In this document: one piece after another, positions 49,485 to 57,949 of the stretch
How positions within the stretch are numbered: position 1 is the stretch's first letter
How the letters are laid out: each line of letters begins with the position of its first letter
Assembly (NCBI RefSeq): GCF_938002845.1
Contig: NZ_CALKZP010000050.1
Coordinates: 98,800-162,799 of the forward strand
Origin: an uncultured Campylobacter sp.
GTDB lineage: Bacteria; Campylobacterota; Campylobacteria; Campylobacterales; Campylobacteraceae
DNA: 64,000 bases
Direction of reading: 5' to 3'
Notes under the pieces: model-generated
The model's input: the letters and a program-made list of their open reading frames with translations, nothing else
Databases searched by the model: none
Told to the model about the DNA's origin: nothing
Translations under genes and position numbers: made by a program

Positions 49485-50171
49485 CGGGCTTGATTTAAAG
49501 GGTCGCTCGCCGCTTCGTCGTCGTTTTAGGTTTGCGGCGTTTTGGGTTTGCAAAAGCCTTATGAGCTTTAAATTTAATGTTTTGCCGCTTTGTAAATTCT
49601 ATAAATTTAGCGGATTTTTCGAGTGCGAGTTGGTAGAATTTAACGCTTTAAAATTTTATCGCTTTGCTTGCGCAGGTTGCATGCACTGAAATTTTATAAA
49701 CGTGCAGACGAGCTTTAAAAATGGCGATTTGTGCGTTTATGCGCGATAAAATTTTTGCCGAGGGATTTTGGTTTGCGATCAAGAGCGGGATTTCGTCAAA
49801 TTTTGTGCGATAAACTTATCGCTTTTGCGACAAAGTAAGCATCGCAGTATTGCGGAATTTTACCTTGACTTGGGGCTTTTGCTATGTTAAGTAAAATTTT
49901 AAATGCGCTTATAAAACGCTTTTTGATTACGCCGCGCGCGGTATTTTGCACCGGAGAGATTTTTCTGCGCGATAAATTGCTTAAAAATGCGTTCGCAAAA
50001 TTGCAAACGCAGCAAAATAGCAGAGCTTGCTGCGCGATTAAGGCGCTCAATAATCGCCGTAAAAGAAAGCACGCGAATTATGAATAATTGCTGCAATGCG
50101 CGCATAATTTTAAAATTTAGCCCCCGATCGGAGGTTAAATTTTAAAATTTTATCAATCATCAAGGATTAAA
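49485..50171. other. Spacer without supported gene
   Basis: Short open frames of 60-85 codons lie on both strands, overlapping each other, without ribosome sites. RAATTY words are frequent. AAATTTTAAAATTTT at about 50136-50150 precedes the nhaC leader. Confidence 0.55.
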
Positions 50172-51872
50172 ATGTTGAAAAATTTGCTTATCTTTACGGC
50201 GATTTTTTTGCCCGCGCTGGCGCTTGCGGACGTGGAGCCCGCCGTGCGAAACAGCGAGCTTTACGGAGTGCTGACGCTGATCCCGCCGGTTGCGGCGATC
50301 GTGCTTGCTTTCATCACCAAGGACGTGATTTTGTCGCTGTTTTTGGGCGTGCTAAGCGGGACCTTTCTCATCGGTATGGTCGATCAAAATATCGCGGCTT
50401 CGGCGCTTTTCGCTTTTACGAACCTGTGCTCGCGCATGGTAAAATCGATGGCGGATACGTGGAATGCGGGTATTTTGCTTCAGGTTATGTGTATCGGCGG
50501 GCTCATCGCTCTGGTTACCAAAAGCGGTGGCACGAAGGCGCTTGCGCTCTGGCTTAGCAAGCACGCGGATACTCCAGTTTTGGGTCAAATTTATACCTGG
50601 CTGATGGGTATCGTGATATTTTTCGACGATTACGCAAACGCGCTGATCGTGGGTCCGATAATGCGGCCGCTTATGGATAAATTTAAAATTTCGCGCGCAA
50701 AGTTCGCCTTTATAATCGACGCGACCGCCGCGCCGATCACCGGTATCGCGGTGATCTCCACCTGGGTCGGAGTTGAAATTTCGGCGATCAAAGAGGCCTA
50801 CTCGCAGATCGGCATAGAAAACATAAACGCCTTCACCGTCTTCGTTGAGACGATCCCGTATAGATTTTATAATATTTTCATGATCTTTTTCGTAGTCGCC
50901 ACCGCTGTGATGAGCAGGGAGTTTGGCTCGATGTATCGCGCAGAGATCGCATCTCGCGGCGGCAAGAGCGGAGCTGCGGATTTTAAGATTAAAAATTTAG
51001 AGGATCAAATTTTCGTACCCAAAGAGGGCGTCGTGCTTCGCAAGATAAACGCGCTAATCCCGCTAGGCGCGATGATCGTCCTTTCCGTCATCGGATTTTA
51101 TCTCAACGGCTACAGCTCGCTGGAGGGCGAGGCTTTGGAGGCGGTCAAAGCAGCCCCTCTTAGCTTCACTTCGATCCGCACCGCATTTAGCGCTGCGGAC
51201 GCTTCGGTCGTGCTGTTTCAATCCGCGCTCTTTTCGTCGATCATCGCCGTCGTTTTAGGCATCGCGCAAAAAATTTACGGCGTCAAAGAGGCGATCGAGG
51301 TTTGGGTGGGCGGCTGGAAAAGTATGCTAAATACCGTCATAATCCTGCTTTTTGCGTGGTCGCTTAGCTCGGTTATCAAAGAGCTTGGCACTTCGCGCTA
51401 CCTAGTCGAGCTTCTAAGCGACGCTACGCCGCGCTTTGCTCTTGCGATCGTGATCTTCGTGCTTAGCTCGTTTATCTCATTTTCAACGGGCACGAGCTTC
51501 GGTACTATGGGCATCGTCACACCTTTGGCCGTGCCTCTTGCTCACGCCGTGGGGCAAAAATACGGACTTAGCGGCGAGGAATTTCATGTTTTCATGTGCG
51601 TAAACATTAGCGCGGTGCTTACGGGGGCGATATTTGGCGATCACTGCTCGCCGATTTCTGATACGACGATACTTTCTTCAATGGGCGCGGGCTGCGATCA
51701 CATCGAGCACGTAAGCACGCAGATGACCTATGCGCTGGTCGTTTGCGGCATTAGTATCGTTTGCGGCTACCTGCCTGCGGGCTTTGGGCTTAGCGTGTGG
51801 GGATGTCTGATCCTGGGTATCGCGGCTATCATTCTTTTACTGCGCACGGTGGGTAAAAGAGTGGATGTATGA
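50172..51872 (+). CDS. NhaC-family Na+/H+ antiporter-like transporter
   Basis: 566 aa inner membrane protein with about 12 hydrophobic helices and a signal-like N terminus. Family blocks: GILLQVMCIGGLIALVTKSGG, FFDDYANALIVGPIMRPL (acidic pair in the membrane), STWVGVEISAI, FSTGTSFGTMGIVTPLAVPL and GDHCSPISDTTILSS. The ion pair is inferred as sodium and proton; relatives also carry organic substrates. It starts behind CAAGGATTAAA and overlaps trmA by four bases (ATGA). Confidence 0.88.
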   Translation: MLKNLLIFTAIFLPALALADVEPAVRNSELYGVLTLIPPVAAIVLAFITKDVILSLFLGVLSGTFLIGMVDQNIAASALFAFTNLCSRMVKSMADTWNAGILLQVMCIGGLIALVTKSGGTKALALWLSKHADTPVLGQIYTWLMGIVIFFDDYANALIVGPIMRPLMDKFKISRAKFAFIIDATAAPITGIAVISTWVGVEISAIKEAYSQIGIENINAFTVFVETIPYRFYNIFMIFFVVATAVMSREFGSMYRAEIASRGGKSGAADFKIKNLEDQIFVPKEGVVLRKINALIPLGAMIVLSVIGFYLNGYSSLEGEALEAVKAAPLSFTSIRTAFSAADASVVLFQSALFSSIIAVVLGIAQKIYGVKEAIEVWVGGWKSMLNTVIILLFAWSLSSVIKELGTSRYLVELLSDATPRFALAIVIFVLSSFISFSTGTSFGTMGIVTPLAVPLAHAVGQKYGLSGEEFHVFMCVNISAVLTGAIFGDHCSPISDTTILSSMGAGCDHIEHVSTQMTYALVVCGISIVCGYLPAGFGLSVWGCLILGIAAIILLLRTVGKRVDV

Positions 51873-53398
51873 ATTGCGAAAGCTTCGGTAGTTGCGGCAG
51901 CTGCACGCTCGGCGAGCCCTATGAGGATCAAATTTTATACAAAAAACAGCTGATCGCCGATAAATTTAGAGAATTTTTTGACGGCGAGTTTGAATTTTTT
52001 GCCTCGCAACCGCAAAATTATCGTATCAGGGCGGAATTTGGCATCTGGCACGATATTTGGCATAGCGCATTTGATCTTGCTTACACGATGGGCGGCGCAC
52101 GTAGTAAGAAAATTTTAATTAACGAATGCCCCAAGGTAGCGCTTCCTATCGCAAATTTAATGCCGCGGCTGCTAGAGGCGCTTAGGCGGAGCGAAGCTTT
52201 AAAAGAGAAGCTCTTCGGCGTCGAGTTTATCTCGTGCGCTAGCGGGATTTTGGCGACGCTGCTTTATCACAAGCGCCTGGGCGAGCGCGAGCAGGAGGCG
52301 ATTTGCGAACTTGCGGACAAGCTTGGTATCACTATCATGGCTCGCGCGCGCGGACAGAAGCTGCTAAGCGGCGAGCTAAGCCTCACAGACGAGCTTTGCG
52401 TGGACGGGCGAGTTTATAAATTTCGCTTCGGCGAAAACGCCTTCATCCAGCCCAACCGCGGCGTGAACGAAAAGATGATCGCCTGGGCGAGAAGCTGCGT
52501 GGACTTAGGCAAAGACGGCGCGGGCGAGATGTGCGCCGAGCAGAATTTCGCCGCAAATAATTTCATAGCGGAGAATTCTGGCGCGCAAAATTCGAGCCAC
52601 GAGCAGTCCGCTGCGCAAAATTTTATGGATAGAAATTTTGCTTCTGAAAATTCCGCCGAATTTGACGCCGCTTGCCGAAATTCCGTTAAAGCAAATTTCG
52701 CTCGTGCAGAATTTAGCGGCGAAAATTCCGTGAAATTTAACTGTGCCTCCGCAGACGAAAGCTCTGCGGATGATAATTTCGCTCGCAAGGATTTGGAAGT
52801 GCAAAATTCCGCTGCGCAAAATTTGGATTGTGAAAAGAAAAGCGCGCAAAATTCAGCCTGCAAAAATTCAACCGAGCAAAATTCAAGCTGCGAAAAACAT
52901 GCCGTATGCCCAGAAAGCTCCGCCGCGCGCGATCTGCTGGAGCTGTACTGCGGGCACGGCAACTTTACCATCCCGCTTGCGGCTAAATTTAACCGCGTGT
53001 TGGCGAGCGAAATTTCAAAAAGCTCGATCGCGAATGCGCGCATAAACTGCGAGCTCAACGGCGTTTGCAACGCGCAATTCGTTCGCCTTAGCGCGGATGA
53101 GCTGATGAGCGCGTTTGCGCGCAGGCGCGAGTTTGAGCGGCTAAAGGGGATCGATATTTTCGGCTACGATTTTTCGCACGTCTTGATCGATCCGCCGCGA
53201 GCGGGGCTGGAGCCTAGCGTACTGGGGTTCATAAAAAATTTTCAAAATCTAATCTACATTTCCTGTAACCCGCAGACGCTTTTTGAAAATTTACGCTCGC
53301 TTTGCGATACACACGAGGTGCAGAGGTTTGCGATCTTCGATCAGTTCGCGCATACGAGCCATATCGAATGCGGCGTGCTATTGCGGCGCAGGAGTTAA
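51869..53398 (+). CDS. trmA: tRNA (uracil-5-)-methyltransferase TrmA with insertion
   Basis: Makes m5U54 in the T-loop. SAM motif LLELYCGHGNFTIPLA (near 354), DPPRAGL, and catalytic Cys466 in YISCNPQTL, with C-terminal Glu in HIECGVLL. N-terminal CESFGSCGSC and QNYRIRAEFGIWH as in TrmA. The family has about 360-370 aa; this has 509, with about 137 extra residues at about 216-352 between the FIQPNRGVNEKMI region and the SAM motif. It overlaps nhaC by four bases. Confidence 0.93.
   Translation: MNCESFGSCGSCTLGEPYEDQILYKKQLIADKFREFFDGEFEFFASQPQNYRIRAEFGIWHDIWHSAFDLAYTMGGARSKKILINECPKVALPIANLMPRLLEALRRSEALKEKLFGVEFISCASGILATLLYHKRLGEREQEAICELADKLGITIMARARGQKLLSGELSLTDELCVDGRVYKFRFGENAFIQPNRGVNEKMIAWARSCVDLGKDGAGEMCAEQNFAANNFIAENSGAQNSSHEQSAAQNFMDRNFASENSAEFDAACRNSVKANFARAEFSGENSVKFNCASADESSADDNFARKDLEVQNSAAQNLDCEKKSAQNSACKNSTEQNSSCEKHAVCPESSAARDLLELYCGHGNFTIPLAAKFNRVLASEISKSSIANARINCELNGVCNAQFVRLSADELMSAFARRREFERLKGIDIFGYDFSHVLIDPPRAGLEPSVLGFIKNFQNLIYISCNPQTLFENLRSLCDTHEVQRFAIFDQFAHTSHIECGVLLRRRS
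52515..52925 (+). repeat. Low-complexity insertion in trmA (RAATTY cluster)
   Basis: I counted 17 RAATTY words between 52531 and 52900, about one per 22 bases. They are mostly read as xN[S/F] with alternating A/E/Q/C residues. The conserved parts on both sides are complete. Because RAATTY is its own reverse complement class, the antisense strand also stays open for over 200 codons here. Confidence 0.85.
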
Positions 53399-53498
53399 GC
53401 GGATCTAAAACCGAAGCTGCGGATCCGAGCGGCGTGCGGGATAAAATTCCGCCTAAAATATGTATAATAACAAAATTTAAAATTATGAAAGGAAGTAG

Positions 53499-54710
53499 AT
53501 GGTTGATCTAAATAAAATCATCCAAGCAAAGCGCACGATAAACGATTTCGTCTATAAAACGCCCTTTGCTCTGGCGCCGAAGCTCAGCAAGCTTTACGGC
53601 GCAGAAGTGTATCTCAAAAGCGAGAACTTGCAGCGCACCGGCGCATATAAGATTCGCGGCGCTTATAATAAAATCGCGCATCTTACGGACGAGGAGCGGG
53701 CACATGGAGTAATAGCTGCAAGCGCGGGCAACCACGCCCAAGGCGTAGCGATGAGCGCACAAAAATTCGGCGTGCATGCCGTGATCGTAATGCCTGAAGC
53801 CACGCCGCTACTTAAGGTAAGCGGCACGAAGGCTCTGGGCGCGGAGATCATCCTAAAGGGTGATAATTTCGACGAAGCGTACGCGTTTGCGCTGGAATAT
53901 GCAAAGGAGCACAATCTGACGTTCGTCCATCCCTTCAACGACGAGTTCGTCCAAGCGGGCCAAGGCACGATCGCGCTTGAGATGATCGAGGAGGTCGCAG
54001 ATCTTGAATACATCGTCGTTCCTGTAGGCGGCGGCGGGCTTGCGACGGGAGTTTGCAGCTGCGCCAAGCAGATCAACCCCGACATCAAAATCATCGCCGT
54101 AGCCGCCAAGGGCGCGCCTGCGATGCATGATAGCTTCGTCGCGAAAAAGCCGCTAAATTCCAAATCGGTCCGCACTATCGCCGACGGCATCGCGGTACGA
54201 GATACGAGCGAGATCACGCTCTCTACGATCATCGAGTGCGTCGATGAGTTCGTGCAGGTCGATGACGAGGAGATCGCAAGCGCGATACTCTATCTGCTCG
54301 AGCAGCAAAAAATCATCGTCGAGGGCGCGGGCGCGGCGGGCGTAGCGGCGCTGATGAACGCGAAATTTGCATTCCCCGCGGGCGCAAAGATCGGCATCAT
54401 CCTAAGCGGCGGCAACATCGACGTGCAGATGCTAAACATCATCATCGAAAAAGGTCTTATCAAATCGCATCGCAAGATGACGATCAACGTCACGCTCGTC
54501 GATAAGCCGGGCGCGCTTACCGGGCTTACCGAAATTTTGCGCCGCGCCAACGCAAACATCGTCAAGATCGACTACGACCGCTTCTCGACCAATATCGAGT
54601 ACGGCGATGCGCAGATTACGATCACGCTTGAGACCAAGGGCAAGGCTCATCAAGAGGACATCGCCTGGGCGCTCAAAAACGCAGGGTATGATTTCAGGGA
54701 GATTTTGTAA
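53499..54710 (+). CDS. ilvA: Threonine ammonia-lyase (threonine dehydratase) IlvA
   Basis: 403 aa PLP enzyme making 2-oxobutanoate from threonine. PLP Lys51 in RTGAYKIRGAY; SAGNHAQGVA; glycine loop PVGGGGLATG; C-terminal ACT domain (about 325-403, MTINVTLVDKPGALTGLTEIL). Length and single ACT domain match the short Campylobacter enzyme. ATG behind GAAAGGAAGTAG. No other ilv gene is next to it. Confidence 0.95.
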   Translation: MVDLNKIIQAKRTINDFVYKTPFALAPKLSKLYGAEVYLKSENLQRTGAYKIRGAYNKIAHLTDEERAHGVIAASAGNHAQGVAMSAQKFGVHAVIVMPEATPLLKVSGTKALGAEIILKGDNFDEAYAFALEYAKEHNLTFVHPFNDEFVQAGQGTIALEMIEEVADLEYIVVPVGGGGLATGVCSCAKQINPDIKIIAVAAKGAPAMHDSFVAKKPLNSKSVRTIADGIAVRDTSEITLSTIIECVDEFVQVDDEEIASAILYLLEQQKIIVEGAGAAGVAALMNAKFAFPAGAKIGIILSGGNIDVQMLNIIIEKGLIKSHRKMTINVTLVDKPGALTGLTEILRRANANIVKIDYDRFSTNIEYGDAQITITLETKGKAHQEDIAWALKNAGYDFREIL

Positions 54711-54920
54711 AATTTCGCCGGAGCTCTGGGCTTGGGCTTTGATTGCGCTTCTCGACTCACGGCGGTTAAATTTTAATTTACATCCGCCTTATACTCGCCG
54801 TGCCGAAATGCTTTGCGCTCGTGATTTCAAATTTTACGTATAATTTAAGATCCAAATATGCGGCGCAGCCGCAACATAAAAATTAGCGCGAGCGTAGCTC
54901 GCCCCTTATAAAGCGTCGTA

Positions 54921-54943
54921 GGGGGATGGGTGGGGTTTATGGG
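54921..54943 (+). other. Candidate G-quadruplex motif downstream of ilvA
   Basis: Runs of 5, 3, 4 and 3 G separated by AT, T and TTTAT fit the G3+N1-7 pattern. It lies about 210 bases after the ilvA stop in a gene-free stretch. Folding is not shown. Confidence 0.5.
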
Positions 54944-55139
54944 CGAGCATAGCAATGCGGTGCTGCGGGGCAGCGCCGCCTCTGCGAGAAATGTGACCTC
55001 GCAATTCAAGCCCCCTTCCCGCCCCAAGATATATATATATCACGGATGAAATTTAAATAGAATTTTATTTTGTAATAAATTTAAAATTTCTCTATGTAGA
55101 ATTTTGCCTCTAGAATTTAGGTCGTGGCGGCGTTTTCTC

Positions 55140-55253
55140 TTAAGGGGAAAGGGGCGCTACTTGCTCTGCTTCGCTGCGCTCGCAAGAAACGCCGCCAGGC
55201 TTAAGCCTTGCGTCGCTACGCTCGTTTTGAGAGGCGCTCCCCTTTCCCCTTAA
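55140..55253. repeat. Long inverted repeat with internal palindrome
   Basis: Arms of 15 identical bases (55140-55154 and 55239-55253) extended by GCGC after a one-base bulge. The loop carries the perfect 12-base palindrome AGGCTTAAGCCT at 55197-55208. No ORF inside resembles a transposase, so it is not an insertion sequence by itself; it could be a non-autonomous element or a structured RNA. Confidence 0.6.
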
Positions 55254-55446
55254 AATCCCCTAACCCCTGGCACGCTCAAGGGGCGAGCCTTGTGGCTCGC
55301 GTTAAATTTATAATTGTGCTTCGCTTCTTTGAAATTCGTTCTACGATTTTAAAATTTCTTGTCGCAAAAATCGTAAAATTTTAATTGCACTACAAATCGG
55401 CGCTGTATTTTTGCTAAAATACCGATAAAATTTTAAAGGATGAAAT

Positions 55447-56160
55447 TTGGAAAATTTTGCTTTTCTTCTAAATTTAGTGATATTTTGCATCTTAGTTTTT
55501 ATGTTTTTTAAGATGCGCAAAAGCGGCGAGCAGGCGGGCAAGCCACAGATCGCCACCGATATCACGCGGCTTAAAAGTATCGGCGAGCTGAGCGTTTTTA
55601 AAATTTACTCCAAAGAGATCGTCACGCGCAAGCAAAACGTAGGCAGCGGGCTGCTGGGCTCGCTCGTCTCGCCGCTGATGACGAAAAAGCAGATCGCCAT
55701 CATCTTCGAGTTTGAGATCGAGTTCGTTTACGACCTGCTAAGTCCCGAGTTTGCGATATTGCCGCAGGGCGAGGATCGCTACGAGATCAAGATGCCGCCG
55801 TGCAAATACAAATACTCGATCAAAGATATGAAAATTTATGACGAGAAAAACGCCAAGCTGCTGCCGTTTTTGCTGCCTGATTCGCTAAATGGGCTATTCG
55901 GCGCGAGCTTTGATGAAAGCGATAAAAACCACCTTATCGACGACGCAAAGGACGAGGTCAAGCAGCTCTCGCTAAAAATCATCAACGATCTTGGCGGCAA
56001 GATACACAAATCCGCGACCGACACGCTGGAGGCAATCGCCAAGAGCTTCGGCGCGAAGGAGGTCGGATTCATCTTTCAGGACAAGGCGCTCCAAACGATC
56101 GACATAAGCTCCAGCGAGATCGCAATCGATAAATCGCTAAAATCGCAGATCGAGAAGTAG
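55447..56160 (+). CDS. DUF4230-like membrane-anchored protein
   Basis: 237 aa, TTG start behind AAAGGATGAAA. N-terminal helix FAFLLNLVIFCILVFMFFKM (about 3-22); then TDITRLKSIGELSVFKIYSKEIVTRKQN, which resembles the start of DUF4230 domains, and an alpha/beta region with FEFEIEFVYDLLSPEF. Ends with a helical part (DEVKQLSLKIINDLGGK). Role unknown. The following gene starts at the base after its stop. Confidence 0.72.
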   Translation: MENFAFLLNLVIFCILVFMFFKMRKSGEQAGKPQIATDITRLKSIGELSVFKIYSKEIVTRKQNVGSGLLGSLVSPLMTKKQIAIIFEFEIEFVYDLLSPEFAILPQGEDRYEIKMPPCKYKYSIKDMKIYDEKNAKLLPFLLPDSLNGLFGASFDESDKNHLIDDAKDEVKQLSLKIINDLGGKIHKSATDTLEAIAKSFGAKEVGFIFQDKALQTIDISSSEIAIDKSLKSQIEK

Positions 56161-56631
56161 ATGGAGCTTTTTAAGGCGCTTTTTAAAATTTACTTTGCCC
56201 GCATGCTCGCGTTTATGGATGCTTGCGCGAGGGCTTGGCAGCGATTTTATGAGCCGATCAGGCTGCGCAAAGAGAAAAAGCGTCTGCGCGCAAAGGGCTA
56301 TTTTACCGAGGATGCGACGTGGGCGGAGTTTTTTGCGGATTTTAAATTTTGCAAATGCTTCATCATCAAAAAAATCCTCTATCCAAACTTCTATGCTATC
56401 AAAAACTCCATCAAATGGGAGGCAGGCTCAAAGCGGGCTAGCTTTTCTGTAGGCTCGTTTGCATACGACGAGATCGCGTGGGTGTGGGTGCCGCGAGCCT
56501 TCGACGGCGAGCGGAAAAATGATCTAGCGAAGCTAAAAGATCTACTGCAAAAAATCCCCGCGCTGCGCTACGAGCAGAGCGATACGGGGATTAAAATTTT
56601 CGGCTACGAGTGCGGCGAAGGGGCCTTATAA
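56161..56631 (+). CDS. Unknown basic protein following the DUF4230-like gene
   Basis: 156 aa, ATG immediately after the TAG of the upstream gene, so translation is coupled. The N-terminal part is amphipathic and basic (RLRKEKKRLRAKGYF); no clear membrane segment. WVWVPRAFDGERKNDLAKLKDLLQKIPALRYEQSD near the C terminus. It is probably a partner of the preceding protein by context only. Family not recognised. Confidence 0.65.
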   Translation: MELFKALFKIYFARMLAFMDACARAWQRFYEPIRLRKEKKRLRAKGYFTEDATWAEFFADFKFCKCFIIKKILYPNFYAIKNSIKWEAGSKRASFSVGSFAYDEIAWVWVPRAFDGERKNDLAKLKDLLQKIPALRYEQSDTGIKIFGYECGEGAL

Positions 56632-56832
56632 TCGTATGATACGAAATTTCTTAAATTTATCAAGAGTCGCGTCGATGCGGTTTGTAGTTTGTGCTGCGCA
56701 GATAATCAAGCAGGCGGGTTTTGGAGGCCGTGCCTTTGCCAAAACAGCACGAGCAGCGTGAAATTTTATCTCTGCAAGCACCCAGGCGCGGTCTAAATTT
56801 AAACTCCGCGCGAGTATAAACGCGAGCAAATT

Positions 56833-57432
56833 TTATCTCTGCGCCCGGCTCCATAGATCCTTTGCTTTGGCGGGGTTTTTCATGTTAAGCCACGCAAGAA
56901 GCAGTACTACGGACGCTAATGGATTTAAGATTAAATTTAACAGCTCCATGAAATTTATGACGCCCATCGTTATAGGGGCGGGAGCCGGTATTTTCATGCC
57001 ATAGATGACGTCTGCGCCGATGTCTGCGATTAGCAGAGCGGCGTATATGGCAAAAAGTTTGCATCCGGTAGCGGCGCGCAACTTAAAATTTATAACTATC
57101 CAAGAGAGCGTAACCGCAAATATCAAATACGGCACGTATATTTGCAGCCTACTGCAATCACATCTTCTGAGTATATAAATGGCTGAAAAATATAGCAGCG
57201 CCGCAAGCGCAATGCTATAGGCGTATTTGAAGATTATAAAAATCTGCGGACCCGTGATATTTTGGATGTTTTTAAGCGCGTGGTAAAGGAATGTGAAGGC
57301 AAAAATTCACACTAAGATTTGAGAATCCAAATAAGCGATCTCGCCTTTTATAGAATACGCCGCGCTTGCGACTAATAGGCAGAGCGCGCCGAGCGTGCCT
57401 TGCAGCTTCGCTCTTTGAAAATCTTCGTTCAT
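56833..57432 (-). pseudogene. Membrane protein gene interrupted by one in-frame TGA
   Basis: Reading from ATG at 57432, 41 codons (MNEDFQRAKLQGTLGALCLL...) run to a TGA at 57307-57309, and the same frame then continues open for 157 codons to the stop at 56833 (IFAFTFLYHALKNIQNITG..., four more hydrophobic helices). GGTAT before the ATG is a weak leader. A protein of 199 residues with five or six helices results if TGA is read through or was TGG. The 3' part from a GTG at 57135 could be made alone but lacks a ribosome site. Confidence 0.7.
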
Positions 57433-57949
57433 TGTATACCTTTAAATTTTAATGTGCGGCTCACGGCTTGCGCCGTGCAACTAAACGGCGGGCGATGCTT
57501 TGATTATCGCCACGCAGGCTTTGAATTTAGCCGCTGCGAATTTTAATTTTACGCCGCCGTGCATACTTCGTACTTTACGTCGCTGTGAATGATTCAAGCT
57601 CAGCACGCCGCCGAATATCTCATCCTTGGGCTACTGCCGCAAATTTTATTTGGTGCCGCCGTTACGAGTGCTTTTAATTTAACGCCGTAGTTACCGCAAA
57701 TTTTACTTTGGCGCCGCCGCTCGCGTAATACGTTTTTGAAATGGGATTTTATGCAAATTCTGTTTAAAATGGATTTAACTTTTTAAATTTAAAAGCAGCG
57801 GAGCAGCTTAAATTTATAACTATCCAAGTGCCATTACTATAAGCATAAAAACGCTTATTTTTGATTTTTAAATTTGAGCTGTTTTTAGTAAATTTTGTTT
57901 ACAAATTTTGTATAATTTTTAAAATTTTATCTCGAAAAAAGGAGCAAGT
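57433..57949. other. Spacer without supported gene
   Basis: About 515 bases rich in AAATTT and TAATTTT words with GCCGCC stretches; no open frame with a ribosome site. A promoter for the next gene may lie near TATAATTTTT (about 57910). AAAAGGAGCAAG precedes the ATG at 57950. Confidence 0.5.

Larger units (their letters stand above)
54711..55446. other. Spacer with G-runs, long inverted repeat and palindrome
   Basis: No supported gene. A G-run array at 54921-54943 has four runs of at least three G with loops of 1-5 bases. An (AT)-repeat lies at about 55030-55042. A perfect 15-base inverted repeat (TTAAGGGGAAAGGGG at 55140-55154; reverse complement 55239-55253) has an 84-base loop which contains the palindrome AGGCTTAAGCCT (55197-55208). 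The rest is RAATTY-rich sequence before the TTG at 55447. Confidence 0.6.

Noticed and set aside
52414..53070. 218-codon minus-strand ORF opposite trmA
   Set aside because: It is the antisense of the RAATTY tract, has no ribosome site and extends into conserved trmA codons; the plus strand is a clear enzyme.
54845..55027. 60-codon minus-strand ORF covering the G-run array
   Set aside because: No ribosome site and no recognisable family; composition is explained by the structured spacer.
57307..57309. Selenocysteine at the in-frame TGA
   Set aside because: A hydrophobic membrane protein with no Cys-type homologue position and no visible SECIS-like hairpin right after the TGA; nonsense mutation is simpler.
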